Part shown: positions 25,570-34,350 of the stretch, piece after piece
Layout: each line of letters opens with the position of its first letter
How positions within the stretch are numbered: position 1 is the first letter of the stretch
The notes under the pieces: model-generated
What the model was told of the DNA's origin: nothing
The model's database searches: none
Seen by the model: only the letters and a program-made list of their open reading frames with translations
From: Gandjariella thermophila
GTDB taxonomy: Bacteria > Actinomycetota > Actinomycetes > Mycobacteriales > Pseudonocardiaceae
Length of the DNA: 64,000 nt
Direction of reading: 5' to 3'
Assembly (NCBI RefSeq): GCF_005405885.1
Contig: NZ_BJFL01000012.1
Coordinates: 1-64,000, forward strand
Position numbers and translations under genes: made by a program

Positions 25570-27453
25570 ATGATCGGCAGGCTGGCCCGCGCCGGGGTGG
25601 CGGCGCTGGTGCTTCCGTTACTGGGCACGCTCGGTGTGGGGCGGGCCGCCGCCCAGCAGGGTTCGCTGTGGTTCGACGGTCCGGCCAGCCAGCGGATCAC
25701 GGTGGGCGACGGGCAGGTGCTGCGCGACGGGTACGGCCGGGAGGTCGTGCTGCGAGGGTTCAACGTCTCCGGCGAGGCCAAGCTCGCCGAGCACGGCGGG
25801 TTACCGTTCGCCGACGCCGTCCAGGCCGGCCGCGCCGCGGCCGACATGCGCCGGCTCACCGGGGCCAACGCGGTGCGCTTCCTGGTCACCTGGGCGCGGA
25901 CCGAGCCGGTCCCGAAGCAGATCGACCACGGCTACCTGGACCAGGTCGCCGCGCAGGTCGCCGCCTTCCGCGACCAGGGCATCCGGGTCTACCTCGACTT
26001 CCACGAGGACCTGTACTCGCGGTACCTGTTCCGCCCGGACTCGTGGTACACCGGCGACGGCGCGCCGCAGTGGGTGATCGACGCCGGGCACTACCCGCCC
26101 GAGTTCTGCGTGGCGTGCCTGCAGTGGGGGCAGAACCTCACCAACAACGCCGCGGTGCGCGCCGCGCTGCACGACTTCTGGCACAACCGGGTGCTGGACA
26201 CGGCGGCCGGCCCGATCGCGATCCGCGACGAGTTCCTCGCCCAGGCCGGGGAGGCCCTGCGCTACCTGCGCGAGCACCTGTCCGCCGAGCAGTTCGCCGG
26301 GATGGTCGGCGTCGACCCGCTGAACGAGCCCTACGCCGGCGACTACGACTCCGGCCAGTCCGGGGACACCTGGGAACGCGACCTGGCCTGGCCGTTCTAC
26401 CAGCAGTTCCGCCGCGTGATGGACGACGCCGGCTGGGTCGACCGGCCGGAACTGGTGGAGCCCGAGGTGTTCTGGAACGTCAACATCCCGCTGGTCGCCC
26501 AGCCCGGCGGGTTCACCGCGATCTCCGGCCTGGGCAGCAGGTACGTGTTCAACGCGCACGTCTACGACGCCAGGGCGCAGTCCGGGGTCCTCATGCCCGG
26601 CAAGGCCGGCGACGGGCAGGAGTTGGACGCGTTCAACACCATCCGGGACCGGGCCGCCGACCTGGGCACCGCCGCGCTGGTCTCCGAGTTCGGCCACCCG
26701 CTCGGCGGGTTCACCTCGGACAAGGCGCCCAGCGTGGACAAGGCCATGTACCAGGCGCTGGACTCGCGGGTCGCCGGGGCGAACTGGTGGCGCGACGCGG
26801 CCCGGTCCGGCCCGCCGCTGTCCGCCAGCCAGTGGCACTGGGACGTCTACAGCGGCCGGCACCACGAGCCGATGAACGGCAACCCGGGCAAGATCCAGAC
26901 GGACGGCGACGCGTTCAACGGCGAGGACTACTCCTCGGTGCGCACCGAGGACGCCGGCGGCCCCCAACTCCGCCAGGACACCCGGTTGCTGGACCGGGTG
27001 TTCCCGCGCGCTGTGGCCGGCACCACCCTCGCGTTCAGCTACGAGGACCGCTCCCGGGACGGCGGCACCGAGATGGTGTGGAACCAGATCCCGGCCGACC
27101 TGCCGAACCTGCGCGCGCTGGTCGGCACCGGGCAGTTCGGCGTGCTGGTGTGGCGCGGCGCGGGGACCACCGCGCCGACCGAACTGCATCTGCCCGCGGG
27201 GTTCGACCCGGCCGCCACCACGGTGGTCTCCGACCTGGGCGCGGTGACCGGGTTGCCTGGCTACGCCGGAGGGGGGACGCCGGTGGCGGTGGCCGCCGAG
27301 CCCGGCCCGGCCGGGGTGAACCGCCTCCTTCTGTCCACATCGGACACCGGGGTGCACGTCGCGCTGGTCACCAACGGGCCCGCGCCGCCGGCCGAGTCGC
27401 GGGCCGCCGCCCAGCGGGAACTGACCGGGTGGGCGGCCAGCACATTCGGCTGA
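25570..27453 (+). CDS. secreted GH5 glycoside hydrolase (endoglycoceramidase/cellulase type)
   Basis: 627 residues. A signal peptide (MIGRLARAGVAALVLPLLGT, cut near GRAAAQQ) precedes a GH5 barrel. VVLRGFNVSGEAKL is the first strand, IRVYLDFHEDLYSRY carries the conserved histidine, VDPLNEPYAGD the acid/base glutamate (about 258) and LVSEFGHPLGG the nucleophile glutamate (about 378). The LRGFNVSG...HED...NEP...SEFG pattern is that of the endoglycoceramidase/bacterial lipid-glycoside branch. The C-terminal ~150 residues form a beta domain. It would cut glycosidic bonds outside the cell; substrate uncertain. Confidence 0.88.
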   Translation: MIGRLARAGVAALVLPLLGTLGVGRAAAQQGSLWFDGPASQRITVGDGQVLRDGYGREVVLRGFNVSGEAKLAEHGGLPFADAVQAGRAAADMRRLTGANAVRFLVTWARTEPVPKQIDHGYLDQVAAQVAAFRDQGIRVYLDFHEDLYSRYLFRPDSWYTGDGAPQWVIDAGHYPPEFCVACLQWGQNLTNNAAVRAALHDFWHNRVLDTAAGPIAIRDEFLAQAGEALRYLREHLSAEQFAGMVGVDPLNEPYAGDYDSGQSGDTWERDLAWPFYQQFRRVMDDAGWVDRPELVEPEVFWNVNIPLVAQPGGFTAISGLGSRYVFNAHVYDARAQSGVLMPGKAGDGQELDAFNTIRDRAADLGTAALVSEFGHPLGGFTSDKAPSVDKAMYQALDSRVAGANWWRDAARSGPPLSASQWHWDVYSGRHHEPMNGNPGKIQTDGDAFNGEDYSSVRTEDAGGPQLRQDTRLLDRVFPRAVAGTTLAFSYEDRSRDGGTEMVWNQIPADLPNLRALVGTGQFGVLVWRGAGTTAPTELHLPAGFDPAATTVVSDLGAVTGLPGYAGGGTPVAVAAEPGPAGVNRLLLSTSDTGVHVALVTNGPAPPAESRAAAQRELTGWAASTFG

Positions 27454-27564
27454 CCAGCGTTTCCGGCTCGACGGGTGGAACCAGCGGCTTTGGGGCCCGT
27501 ACCGCCGCTGGATTCCTGTCGTTAGTCCCCCGGCAATCTGCGGGTGCCACCGTCGCACCACTGG

Positions 27565-27618
27565 CAGCTGTTCCGGAACCGGACTGACCTGCGATGGCGT
27601 GCGTTCCGGAACAGGCAC
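27565..27618. repeat. dispersed repeat, short deleted copy
   Basis: Begins CTGTTCCGGAACCGGAC and TGCGATG-CG like the full copies, then jumps to the end block GCGTTCCGGAACAGGCAC, so the structured middle is missing. It lies in the leader of the UDP-glucose dehydrogenase gene, about 40 bases before its start. Confidence 0.65.
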
Positions 27619-27658
27619 GGAGCGCGTATCCGGCGAGCCACGCCGGTGGAAGGTCGGG

Positions 27659-28987
27659 GTGATTGGTGTGTTCGTCCGGCGGATCGCCGTGGTCGGGACC
27701 GGGTATGTCGGCCTGACCACCGGCGCGTGTCTGGCCTCCCTCGGGCACCGGGTGGTGTGCGCGGACGTGGACCGCGCCAAGGTGACCCGGCTGCGCGCCG
27801 GCCGGGTGGACATCCTGGAACCGGGGCTGGCCGAGCTGGTCGCCGAGGGCATCGCGGCGGGCCGGCTGCGCTTCGTGCTCGGCGCGGCGGCCGCGGTCGC
27901 CGACGCCGAGGTGGTGTTCCTGTGCGTGCCGACGCCGATGGGCGCGGGCGGCGCCGCCGACCTGGCCGCGGTGGAGTCGGTGATCCACGAGGTGCGCGGG
28001 CTGCTGCCGGAGGGCTGCGTGGTGGTGACCAAGTCCACCGTCCCGGTCGGCACCGCCGCACGGCTGGGCGCCCTGCTGGACCGGGACGACGTCGCGGTGG
28101 CCAGCAACCCGGAGTTCCTCCGCGAGGGCAGCGCGGTGCAGGACTTCCTCAACCCGGACCGGATCGTGGTCGGCTCCGACTCCCAGGACGCCGCGGAGCG
28201 GGTGGCCGCCCTGTACGCCCGGCTCGGCGCGCCCACCGTGATCAGCGACGCGGCCAGCGCCGAGATGGTCAAGTACGCGGCCAACTGCTTCCTGGCGATG
28301 AAGCTGTCCTACGTCAACGCGGTCGCCGAGTTGTGCGAGCTGCTCGGCGCGAACGTTGCGGACGTGACCGAGGGAATGGGTTACGACCGGCGCATCGGCC
28401 AGGCGTTCCTGGCGCCCGGGCCGGGGTGGGGCGGCTCCTGCCTGCCCAAGGACACCTCGGCGATGCTTCAGGTCGCGGACGCTGTCGGGTTCGACTTCGG
28501 CCTGCTGCGGGCCACCATCGACGCCAACGCCAGGCAGCGCGCCCGGATGGTGGCGAAGGTGCGCGAGGCCGTCGGCGGCTCGCTGGTCGGGGCCCGCGTC
28601 GGCGTGCTCGGCGTGACCTTCAAGGCCGGCACCAACGACCTGCGCGACTCGCCGGCGCTGGCCGTGGCCGAGTTGCTCGCCGCCGAGGGCGCCGAACTGC
28701 ACGCCTACGACCCCGGCGTCGACCCCACCGTGGAGATGTCCGGGATCAACCTGGTCGAGGACGCCTACCAGGCCGTGCGGGACGCCGCGGCCACCGTGCT
28801 GCTCACCGAGTGGCCGGTGTTCCGCGGGCTGGACTGGGCACGGGTGGCCGAGCTGATGGCGGGCGACGCCGTGGTGGACACCCGCAACCACCTGGACCCC
28901 GAGGCGCTGAGCCGGGCCGGCCTGTCCTGGCACGGCGTCGGCGCGGCGCCGGTGCATCCGGCCGCCCCGGTGCCCACGGCGGGCTGA
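27659..28987 (+). CDS. UDP-glucose 6-dehydrogenase family
   Basis: 442 residues from the GTG at 27659, with GGAAGG 5 bases upstream. The NAD-binding start RIAVVGTGYVGLTTGACLAS, the middle TKSTVPVGTA and SNPEFLREGSAVQDF blocks, and the catalytic cysteine in GPGWGGSCLPKDTSAM (about 258) are all present, with the C-terminal UDP-binding FKAGTNDLRDSPAL. It oxidises UDP-glucose to UDP-glucuronate in the cytoplasm, feeding acidic cell-surface polysaccharides. GDP-mannose dehydrogenase is the main alternative, as the families overlap. No other sugar-nucleotide gene is adjacent. Confidence 0.9.
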   Translation: MIGVFVRRIAVVGTGYVGLTTGACLASLGHRVVCADVDRAKVTRLRAGRVDILEPGLAELVAEGIAAGRLRFVLGAAAAVADAEVVFLCVPTPMGAGGAADLAAVESVIHEVRGLLPEGCVVVTKSTVPVGTAARLGALLDRDDVAVASNPEFLREGSAVQDFLNPDRIVVGSDSQDAAERVAALYARLGAPTVISDAASAEMVKYAANCFLAMKLSYVNAVAELCELLGANVADVTEGMGYDRRIGQAFLAPGPGWGGSCLPKDTSAMLQVADAVGFDFGLLRATIDANARQRARMVAKVREAVGGSLVGARVGVLGVTFKAGTNDLRDSPALAVAELLAAEGAELHAYDPGVDPTVEMSGINLVEDAYQAVRDAAATVLLTEWPVFRGLDWARVAELMAGDAVVDTRNHLDPEALSRAGLSWHGVGAAPVHPAAPVPTAG

Positions 28988-29034
28988 GCCGAATCCGTCT
29001 GATTAGCGGGGTTAACGAACGCGGTGTGATCGCC

Positions 29035-29040
29035 TAGGTT
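29035..29040 (+). promoter_or_regulatory. -10 box TAGGTT of a leaderless transcript
   Basis: TAGGTT ends 7 bases before the GTG at 29048 without a ribosome site. Confidence 0.5.
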
Positions 29041-29047
29041 CGGGAAC

Positions 29048-30838
29048 GTGTTCACCACGCGCCCCGAACTCGTCGGCACACACGGCATGGTCGCCGCCAC
29101 CCACTGGCTCGCCTCCGCGGCCGGGATGGCGGTACTCGAGGACGGTGGAAACGCGTTCGACGCCGCGGCGGCGGCCGGGTTCGTGCTCCAGGTGGTGGAG
29201 CCGCATCTGAACGGGCCGGGCGGCGAGCTGCCCGCGGTGTTCCTCCCCGCCGGCGAGAGCGAGCCGCGCGTGCTGTGCGGGCAGGGCATCGCCCCGGCGG
29301 GGGCCACCATCGACCACTACCGCGACCTCGGGCTCGACCTGGTGCCCGGCACCGGGTTACTCGCCGCCACCGTGCCCGGATCCTGGGACGCCTGGCTGCT
29401 CCTGCTGCGCGACCACGGCACCATGACGCTCCGCCAGGTCCTGGACCGCGCGATCGGCTACGCCCGCGGCGGCTTCCCGCTGGTCGACCGGATCGCCGTG
29501 ACCATCGCCTCGGTGGCCGACCTGTTCCGCGACCACTGGCCGACCTCGGCCGAGCTGTGGCTGCCCGGCGGCGCAGCGCCCGCGGGCGGCAGCCGGTTCA
29601 CCAACCACGTGCTGGCCGACACCTGGGAGCGCCTGCTGGCCGAGGCGGAGGCGGCGGGCCCGGACCGGGCGGCGCAACTCGACGCGGCGCGCCGGGCCTG
29701 GTCGCAGGGCTTCGTCGCGGACGCGGTGGACAAGTTCTGCCGCCGGTCGTTCCGCGACGACTCCGGCCGGGACCACGCCGGAGTGCTCACCGGCTCGGAC
29801 ATGGCCGGCTGGCAGGCCAGCTACGAGGACGCGCTGACCGTGCGGCTGGGCGAGTGGACGCTGGCCAAGTGCGGGGCGTGGAGCCAGGGCCCGGTGCTCG
29901 CCCAGCAACTGCTGCTGCTCGCCGACTTCGATCTGTCCTATGTGGACGGCGTGCCCACCGCGGAGACGGTGCACATCGCCACCGAATGCGCCAAGCTCGC
30001 CTTCGCCGACCGCGAGGCGTGGTACGGCGACGCCGACGTCCCGCTGGACGAGTTGCTGTCCCCCGAGTACACCGCCGCCCGGCGCGCGCTGGTCGGCGAG
30101 ACCGCGTCGCTGGAACTCCGCCCCGGCCGCCCCGGCGGGCGCGAACCCCGGCTGCCCCGGCACATCGTGGCGGAGCGCGGTGTCGGCGCCGGCGAGCCCG
30201 CGGTGATGGGCGCGCTCGGCGAGCCCACGGTCAGCCGGGAGGGCCGCACCCGGGGTGACACGGTCCACGTCGACGTGGTGGACCGGTGGGGCAACATCAT
30301 CTCGGCCACCCCGTCCGGCGGCTGGCTGCAGTCCTCGCCGACCATCCCGTCGCTGGGCTTCTGCCTGGGCACCAGGGCGCAGATGTTCTGGCTCGACCCC
30401 GGGCTGCCCAACTCGCTCGCCCCCGGTAAGCGGCCGCGCACCACGCTCAGCCCGTCGCTGGCGCTGCGCGACGGCGCAGGTGCCATGGCCTTCGGCACGC
30501 CCGGCGGTGACCAGCAGGACCAGTGGCAACTGTGCTTCTGGCTGGCGCACACGGTGGGCGGGCTGAACCTGCAGGCCGCGATCGACGCCCCGGCCTGGCA
30601 CACCGCCGCGTTCCCCGGCTCGTTCTACCCGCGCTCGTGGAAGCCCGGCGAACTGGTGGTGGAGTCCCGGCTCGGCCCGGCGGTCGTGGCCGAACTCGCC
30701 GAGCGGGGGCACCGGGTGGTGGACGCCGGCCCATGGGCGCTCGGCCGGCTGTCCGCGGTCTCCCGCGACCCGGCCACCGGCCTGCTCCGCGCCGCCGCCA
30801 ACCCGCGCGGGATGCAGGGCTACGCCGTGGGTCGCTAG
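29048..30838 (+). CDS. gamma-glutamyltransferase-family protein
   Basis: 596 residues. The Ntn-hydrolase fold begins with HGMVAATHWLASAAGMAVLEDGGNAFDAA and NGPGGELPAVFL. The predicted self-cleavage site and nucleophile threonine is in RGDTVHVDVVDRWGN (about 404), followed by ATPSGGW and the GGDQQDQWQ segment. There is no signal peptide, unlike secreted Ggt, which suggests a cytoplasmic member acting on gamma-glutamyl compounds or on cephalosporin-like amides. Its stop overlaps the convergent hypothetical gene. Exact substrate unknown. Confidence 0.88.
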   Translation: MFTTRPELVGTHGMVAATHWLASAAGMAVLEDGGNAFDAAAAAGFVLQVVEPHLNGPGGELPAVFLPAGESEPRVLCGQGIAPAGATIDHYRDLGLDLVPGTGLLAATVPGSWDAWLLLLRDHGTMTLRQVLDRAIGYARGGFPLVDRIAVTIASVADLFRDHWPTSAELWLPGGAAPAGGSRFTNHVLADTWERLLAEAEAAGPDRAAQLDAARRAWSQGFVADAVDKFCRRSFRDDSGRDHAGVLTGSDMAGWQASYEDALTVRLGEWTLAKCGAWSQGPVLAQQLLLLADFDLSYVDGVPTAETVHIATECAKLAFADREAWYGDADVPLDELLSPEYTAARRALVGETASLELRPGRPGGREPRLPRHIVAERGVGAGEPAVMGALGEPTVSREGRTRGDTVHVDVVDRWGNIISATPSGGWLQSSPTIPSLGFCLGTRAQMFWLDPGLPNSLAPGKRPRTTLSPSLALRDGAGAMAFGTPGGDQQDQWQLCFWLAHTVGGLNLQAAIDAPAWHTAAFPGSFYPRSWKPGELVVESRLGPAVVAELAERGHRVVDAGPWALGRLSAVSRDPATGLLRAAANPRGMQGYAVGR

Positions 30839-31251
30839 GCCGGCTTGCCCGATGACGACAGGGGCACCAGCCAGCGGGCCGGGATGGTCACCGTCTGCTG
30901 GGTCGGCAGGCTCACCACCCTGCCCGTGGCCGCGTCCACCAGCACGCCCCGGACCAGGTAGTCCACGCTGCGGGACAGGCCCAGCCGCTCGGCGGTCTCC
31001 GGCGGCAGCGGGGTGCTGACCGCCGAGGACTCGTCCACCCGGATGCCGGTGACGGCCGGCTCCCCGCACAGCCGCTCGCCGGTGGCGGTCACGGTCAACT
31101 CGAAGTCCTCCGCGCCGCCGAGTAACCAGGAGAGCAGCACGAGATCGGCCTCGGCGCGCCGGGGATCGCCGGTGAGGCACTGGGCCGCGTCGGCACGCCG
31201 GGACACATGCACCCGATACGTTTCGCCGACTCGCACGTCGTCGGGGCGCAT
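30835..31251 (-). CDS. hypothetical actinobacterial protein
   Basis: 138 residues. It starts MRPDDVRVGETYRVHVSRR, a small beta-rich segment found in uncharacterised actinobacterial proteins, and continues with AEADLVLLSWLLGGAEDFELTV and GIRVDESSAVSTPL. No signal peptide, membrane helix or metal motif. It converges with the gamma-glutamyltransferase gene with overlapping stop codons. Function unknown. Confidence 0.65.
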   Translation of the reverse strand: MRPDDVRVGETYRVHVSRRADAAQCLTGDPRRAEADLVLLSWLLGGAEDFELTVTATGERLCGEPAVTGIRVDESSAVSTPLPPETAERLGLSRSVDYLVRGVLVDAATGRVVSLPTQQTVTIPARWLVPLSSSGKPA

Positions 31252-31507
31252 GTATCCAGGGTGCGCCGACCGGCCGGCTCCGCAACCCGGGGGATGAGGT
31301 ACTTCACACGGTCATCACCGCGCGTGTCGGGGCCTGGGCGTTACGCAGCTCCACTCGATCCGGTGACGGTCCTGGAAGCCGGCCACGTCCGTCTCCACGT
31401 CCACTGTGGAATGACCGGACGGCGCGCGGGCGGGAAGACGCGCGGGATTCCCGCACGCGCGTTCCCGCGCCTACCGTGCTTGATCGTTTCGGTCGGGAGG
31501 TGCTTCG

Positions 31508-32347
31508 GTGGCGAAGCGGAGCAGGCCCACGTTACGCAGGCGGCTACTCGGCCGCGAGCTGCGCCGGCTGCGTGAGGAGACCGGCCTCAGCCAGGAGGAG
31601 GCCGCGCGGGCGCTGAACTACACGGACAGCACGATCAGCCGGGTCGAGCAGGGCCAACTGCCCAACTACCACGCCCTGCGCGCCATGCTCGACGTCTACG
31701 GCCTCACCGTCGACCAGTGGCAGCCCTACCTGGACATGTACGAACGCGCCAGGGAAAGGGGCTGGTGGCAGGCGTACGGGGTGGACGACCGAGGTTTCAT
31801 CGCCCTGGAGCACGAGGCGTGCGCGGTCTGGGAATATCAGCCCGGCTACGTACCCGGGCTGTTGCAGACCGCCGACTACATCCGGGAAATCTTCGCGCTC
31901 TCGCGGATCAAACACCCCCGCCGATGGATCGACAACCAGGTCGCGGTTCGGCTCAAACGCCAGGAACGCCTGACCGCCGACCCGCCGCTGCGGTTTCACG
32001 CGGTCGTCGACGAGCCGGTGCTGCACCGTGTCGTCGGTGGCCGAGCCCTCTGGCGGGCGCAGCTCCGCCGGATCGTCCAGCTTTCGGAGCTTCCCAACGT
32101 CACAGTGCGGGTGCTTTCGCGGTTCGTGGTAGCCCCGGACGGCTGGAACGGCATGTTCATCGTGCTCAGCTTCCCGGACGCCGACGACCCCGACATGGCC
32201 TATGCCGAGCACAGCTCGGGCTCCGTGCATATCGAGCGGAAAGACGAGGTCACCGGCTGTAGGCTGACCTTCGACCACCTCGCTTCGCTCGCGCTGGCTC
32301 CTACCGAGTCGATCGCGCTGATCGAGCGGGTGGCCGCCGAGCTGTAG
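31508..32347 (+). CDS. Scr1-type HTH regulator with DUF5753 domain
   Basis: 279 residues from a GTG with GGGAGG 7 bases upstream. The HTH spans about 15-65 (ELRRLREETGLSQEEAARAL, then YTDSTISRVEQGQ), followed by the DUF5753 domain (EYQPGYVPGLLQTADYIREI, RLKRQERL, HAVVDEPVLHRVVGG, VLSFPDADDPDMAYAEH). In streptomycetes such genes pair with a DUF397 partner and act like an antitoxin-regulator or in the control of development. The DUF397 gene follows 26 bases downstream, so the pair is complete. Confidence 0.92.
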   Translation: MAKRSRPTLRRRLLGRELRRLREETGLSQEEAARALNYTDSTISRVEQGQLPNYHALRAMLDVYGLTVDQWQPYLDMYERARERGWWQAYGVDDRGFIALEHEACAVWEYQPGYVPGLLQTADYIREIFALSRIKHPRRWIDNQVAVRLKRQERLTADPPLRFHAVVDEPVLHRVVGGRALWRAQLRRIVQLSELPNVTVRVLSRFVVAPDGWNGMFIVLSFPDADDPDMAYAEHSSGSVHIERKDEVTGCRLTFDHLASLALAPTESIALIERVAAEL

Positions 32348-32373
32348 CCCGAACCGGGAAGAAGGCGACCGGT

Positions 32374-32658
32374 ATGTCCATTGTGGACCAGTCTCGCGTC
32401 CGGTGGCGGAAGAGCAGCCGCAGCGGAGCCGGCAACAACGCCGCCTGTGTCGAGGTCGGCATGGTGGACGCCGCCTGGCGGAAGAGCAGCCGAAGCACGG
32501 CCGGCAACAACGCCGCCTGCGTCGAGGTGGCGTTCGGCGGGCCGGGGGCGGCGGTGCGGGACTCCAAGAATCCGACCGGGCCGGTGCTGGTCGTGCCGGC
32601 CGTCGCATGGCGTGCGCTGCTCGGCGCCGCCAAGCAGGGTCGGCTGGACCACGGCTGA
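32374..32658 (+). CDS. DUF397 protein with a duplicated core motif
   Basis: 94 residues. The DUF397 motif WRKSSRS...GNNAACVEV occurs twice (residues 11-27 and 35-51), followed by VRDSKNPTGPVLVVPAVAWRALL, the usual single C-terminal half. The two copies are 72 bases apart and differ at only about 5 of 53 bases, so this is a recent in-frame duplication; normal family members have one. It is the partner of the HTH gene upstream, and DUF397 proteins are proposed to be small toxins or effectors bound by that regulator. Confidence 0.9.
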   Translation: MSIVDQSRVRWRKSSRSGAGNNAACVEVGMVDAAWRKSSRSTAGNNAACVEVAFGGPGAAVRDSKNPTGPVLVVPAVAWRALLGAAKQGRLDHG

Positions 32659-33192
32659 TCAGGTTCCCAGCCTCTCCCGGTTGGCGAAGGCGACCATCCA
32701 GGACGGCGTGAGCCGGTAGTAGACGACTTCGCCCCAGTTCAGCGGTGATTCGCCGTAGTGGTCGGTCAGGTGGGCCAGCACGCCGGGCCATTCCGGGTCG
32801 TCCGGGCCGTGCTCGGGGTTGAGGACCTCGACCGTGCCATGGGTGAACACGCCCAGGTCCTCGCCGCGCAGGTGCGCGACGCTCACGGCCGGCCGCGCGG
32901 CGAGGTGCCGCGCCTTCGCCGCCGATCGTGCCGTGCCGAAAACCCACCGGCCGTGCAGGAAGTGGCCGTCGATGCCGCTCACCCGTGGCTCGCCCGCCGC
33001 CGTCACGGTGGCGATGGCCAGGGTGCACATGCCGGTGAGCGCGGCCACCAGTTCCGGCGCGGCGAGAGTGCGTTCCCCGGGCACGATGATCGACCGCAGG
33101 TGCTCGCCCGACCGGGACAGCGACGCGTCGAGCAGGGCCTGGAGGTCGTCCAGTTCGGCTGGGGTTTCGTACATGACAAGCACTCTGCCCAC
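32659..33192 (-). CDS. pyridoxamine 5'-phosphate oxidase-family flavin protein
   Basis: 177 residues from the GTG at 33192, or 171 from the ATG at 33174; neither has a strong ribosome site. The split-barrel core is visible: LAIATVTAAGEPRVSGIDGHF, GRWVFGTARSAAKARHLAARP, AVSVAHLRGEDLGVFTHGTV. Such proteins bind FMN or F420 and reduce or oxidise small molecules; the family name does not prove the vitamin B6 reaction. A perfect 9-base inverted repeat overlaps the start region. It converges with the DUF397 gene. Confidence 0.85.
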   Translation of the reverse strand: MGRVLVMYETPAELDDLQALLDASLSRSGEHLRSIIVPGERTLAAPELVAALTGMCTLAIATVTAAGEPRVSGIDGHFLHGRWVFGTARSAAKARHLAARPAVSVAHLRGEDLGVFTHGTVEVLNPEHGPDDPEWPGVLAHLTDHYGESPLNWGEVVYYRLTPSWMVAFANRERLGT

Positions 33193-33193
33193 C

Positions 33194-33218
33194 GACCCTG
33201 ACAGGTTCGGTCAGGGTC
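33194..33218. promoter_or_regulatory. 9-base inverted repeat at the flavin-protein start
   Basis: GACCCTGAC (33194-33202) and GTCAGGGTC (33210-33218) are perfect arms with a 7-base spacer, placed immediately upstream of the possible GTG start at 33192. This is the position of an operator or leader stem. Confidence 0.5.
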
Positions 33219-33321
33219 TCCCCGTCTTCCCGGATCGGCGGGGCCGGTGGGCCGGTGGGCCGGTGGGCCGTTCCGTTGACGACCCACCGGCGGACCCCGT
33301 CGCGGTCGGCGAGCGCCGCGC

Positions 33322-33987
33322 CTATCCGTGCCAGAACCGGATGTTCTTGAAGTGCGTTTCGGACCTGTTCCCGGTCAGGTTGTAGACGCCGTTCTTGAAG
33401 TACCACTCGGTGCCGGACGGGTCGGCGTAGTGGGTCGTGAACGCGAGGCTGTTGTTGATCCAGATGTGGGCCGCGCCGGTGGACGGGTTGTAGTCGGCGG
33501 TCAGGTGGAACCACTTGCCCCACATGTCGCGGGCCACCAGGGCGTGCGAGCCGTGGTAGATGTCGCCACCGTTCTGTACCTGGACGTAGATGGCCTCACC
33601 CGCGGTGTTCGACTTGATCTGCATGATGCAGGTGTGCTCGGTGCCGGGGTCGATCAGCACGTCGGCTTCCCACATGTGCTCGCCGGAGGTCCAGTTCGTC
33701 TTCCACCGCATCTCGGTACGGGGCCCGGTGTTGCTGGTCGGCGTGTGCGGCTTGTCGCCCTTGAGAATCCACGTGTTGTAGACGCCGTCGCTGATCGAGA
33801 ACCGCGCCGAGGTGGGCAGGTCGTAGGGGTGCTGGACCGTGTAGTCGTCGGTGTAGCGGGTCAGCCCCGCGGTGGGTGCCGCCTGCGGTGTCGCCGTGGT
33901 GGCGGCGGCCTGTGCCGCCGTGGTCCCGCCCGCCAGCGCGGCGGCCACCCCGAGCGCCGCGACCACCGTCCTGACCAGTCGTCTCAT
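33322..33987 (-). CDS. secreted jelly-roll polysaccharide lyase-like protein
   Basis: 221 residues from the ATG at 33987, preceded by GGGAGG. The signal peptide MRRLVRTVVAALGVAAALAG ends near AQAA. The mature part is all beta: ARFSISDGVYNTWILKGDK, GPRTEMRWKTNWTSGEHMWE, DVLIDPGTEHTCIMQIKSN, WFHLTADYNPSTGAAHIWIN. The RTEMRW strand and QIK strand fit concanavalin A-like lyases of the PL7/PL20 kind, which cut uronate-containing polysaccharides. I am sure of the fold type and secretion, less sure of the activity. Confidence 0.7.
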   Translation of the reverse strand: MRRLVRTVVAALGVAAALAGGTTAAQAAATTATPQAAPTAGLTRYTDDYTVQHPYDLPTSARFSISDGVYNTWILKGDKPHTPTSNTGPRTEMRWKTNWTSGEHMWEADVLIDPGTEHTCIMQIKSNTAGEAIYVQVQNGGDIYHGSHALVARDMWGKWFHLTADYNPSTGAAHIWINNSLAFTTHYADPSGTEWYFKNGVYNLTGNRSETHFKNIRFWHG

Positions 33988-34338
33988 GCCTGTCCTCCCG
34001 TCGGTGCGCATCACGGTGATCCCCGTGCCGATGGCGGCGGCTCTTGTCCGACTGTGATCGGGTGAATCGAGCGGAAACGGGCGGTTTCTCCGCGCCGCTT
34101 CCGAGGTTGTGCGCGAACAGATCCGATGTATACCCGCGCGGATTGGACTAGACAATAACTGCGTCAACCGTCAACGATGTTCGTCAGTCGTTCCGACCGT
34201 GGCCACCGGCAGAGTCGACACCGGGACGCGGCCGCCCCGCCGCCCTCGGGGAGAAGTCCTTCGGTTGTCCGGAATGCGCAGGCCGGCGTACCCGCATACT
34301 GCGTCCGGTGACGTATGTGCAGGTGGGCGGCGCTGCCG
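33988..34338. other. divergent regulatory region
   Basis: About 350 bases between the secreted lyase-like gene and the sensor kinase. On the minus strand TTGACGGTTGACG (34179-34167) is a tandem -35-like repeat, followed by a palindrome around CTAG (34143-34155). No coding region is supported. Confidence 0.45.
34143..34155. promoter_or_regulatory. DasR-like operator (dre-type) upstream of the lyase-like gene
   Basis: TTGGACTAGACAA is a CTAG-centred near-palindrome; its complement TTGTCTAGTCCAA matches the core of the DasR consensus TGGTCTAGACCA at most positions. DasR represses sugar-polymer utilisation genes until amino sugar phosphates bind. The link is inference from motif similarity. Confidence 0.4.
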
Positions 34339-34344
34339 TAGCGT
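34339..34344 (+). promoter_or_regulatory. -10 box TAGCGT of a leaderless transcript
   Basis: TAGCGT ends 6 bases before the GTG at 34351 of the sensor kinase, without a ribosome site. Confidence 0.45.
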
Positions 34345-34350
34345 CGAGCC

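Noticed and set aside
25801-28284. 827-residue minus-strand open frame over the GH5 and UDP-glucose dehydrogenase genes
   Set aside because: It spans two well-identified plus-strand genes, has no motif or ribosome site and mirrors their codon pattern.
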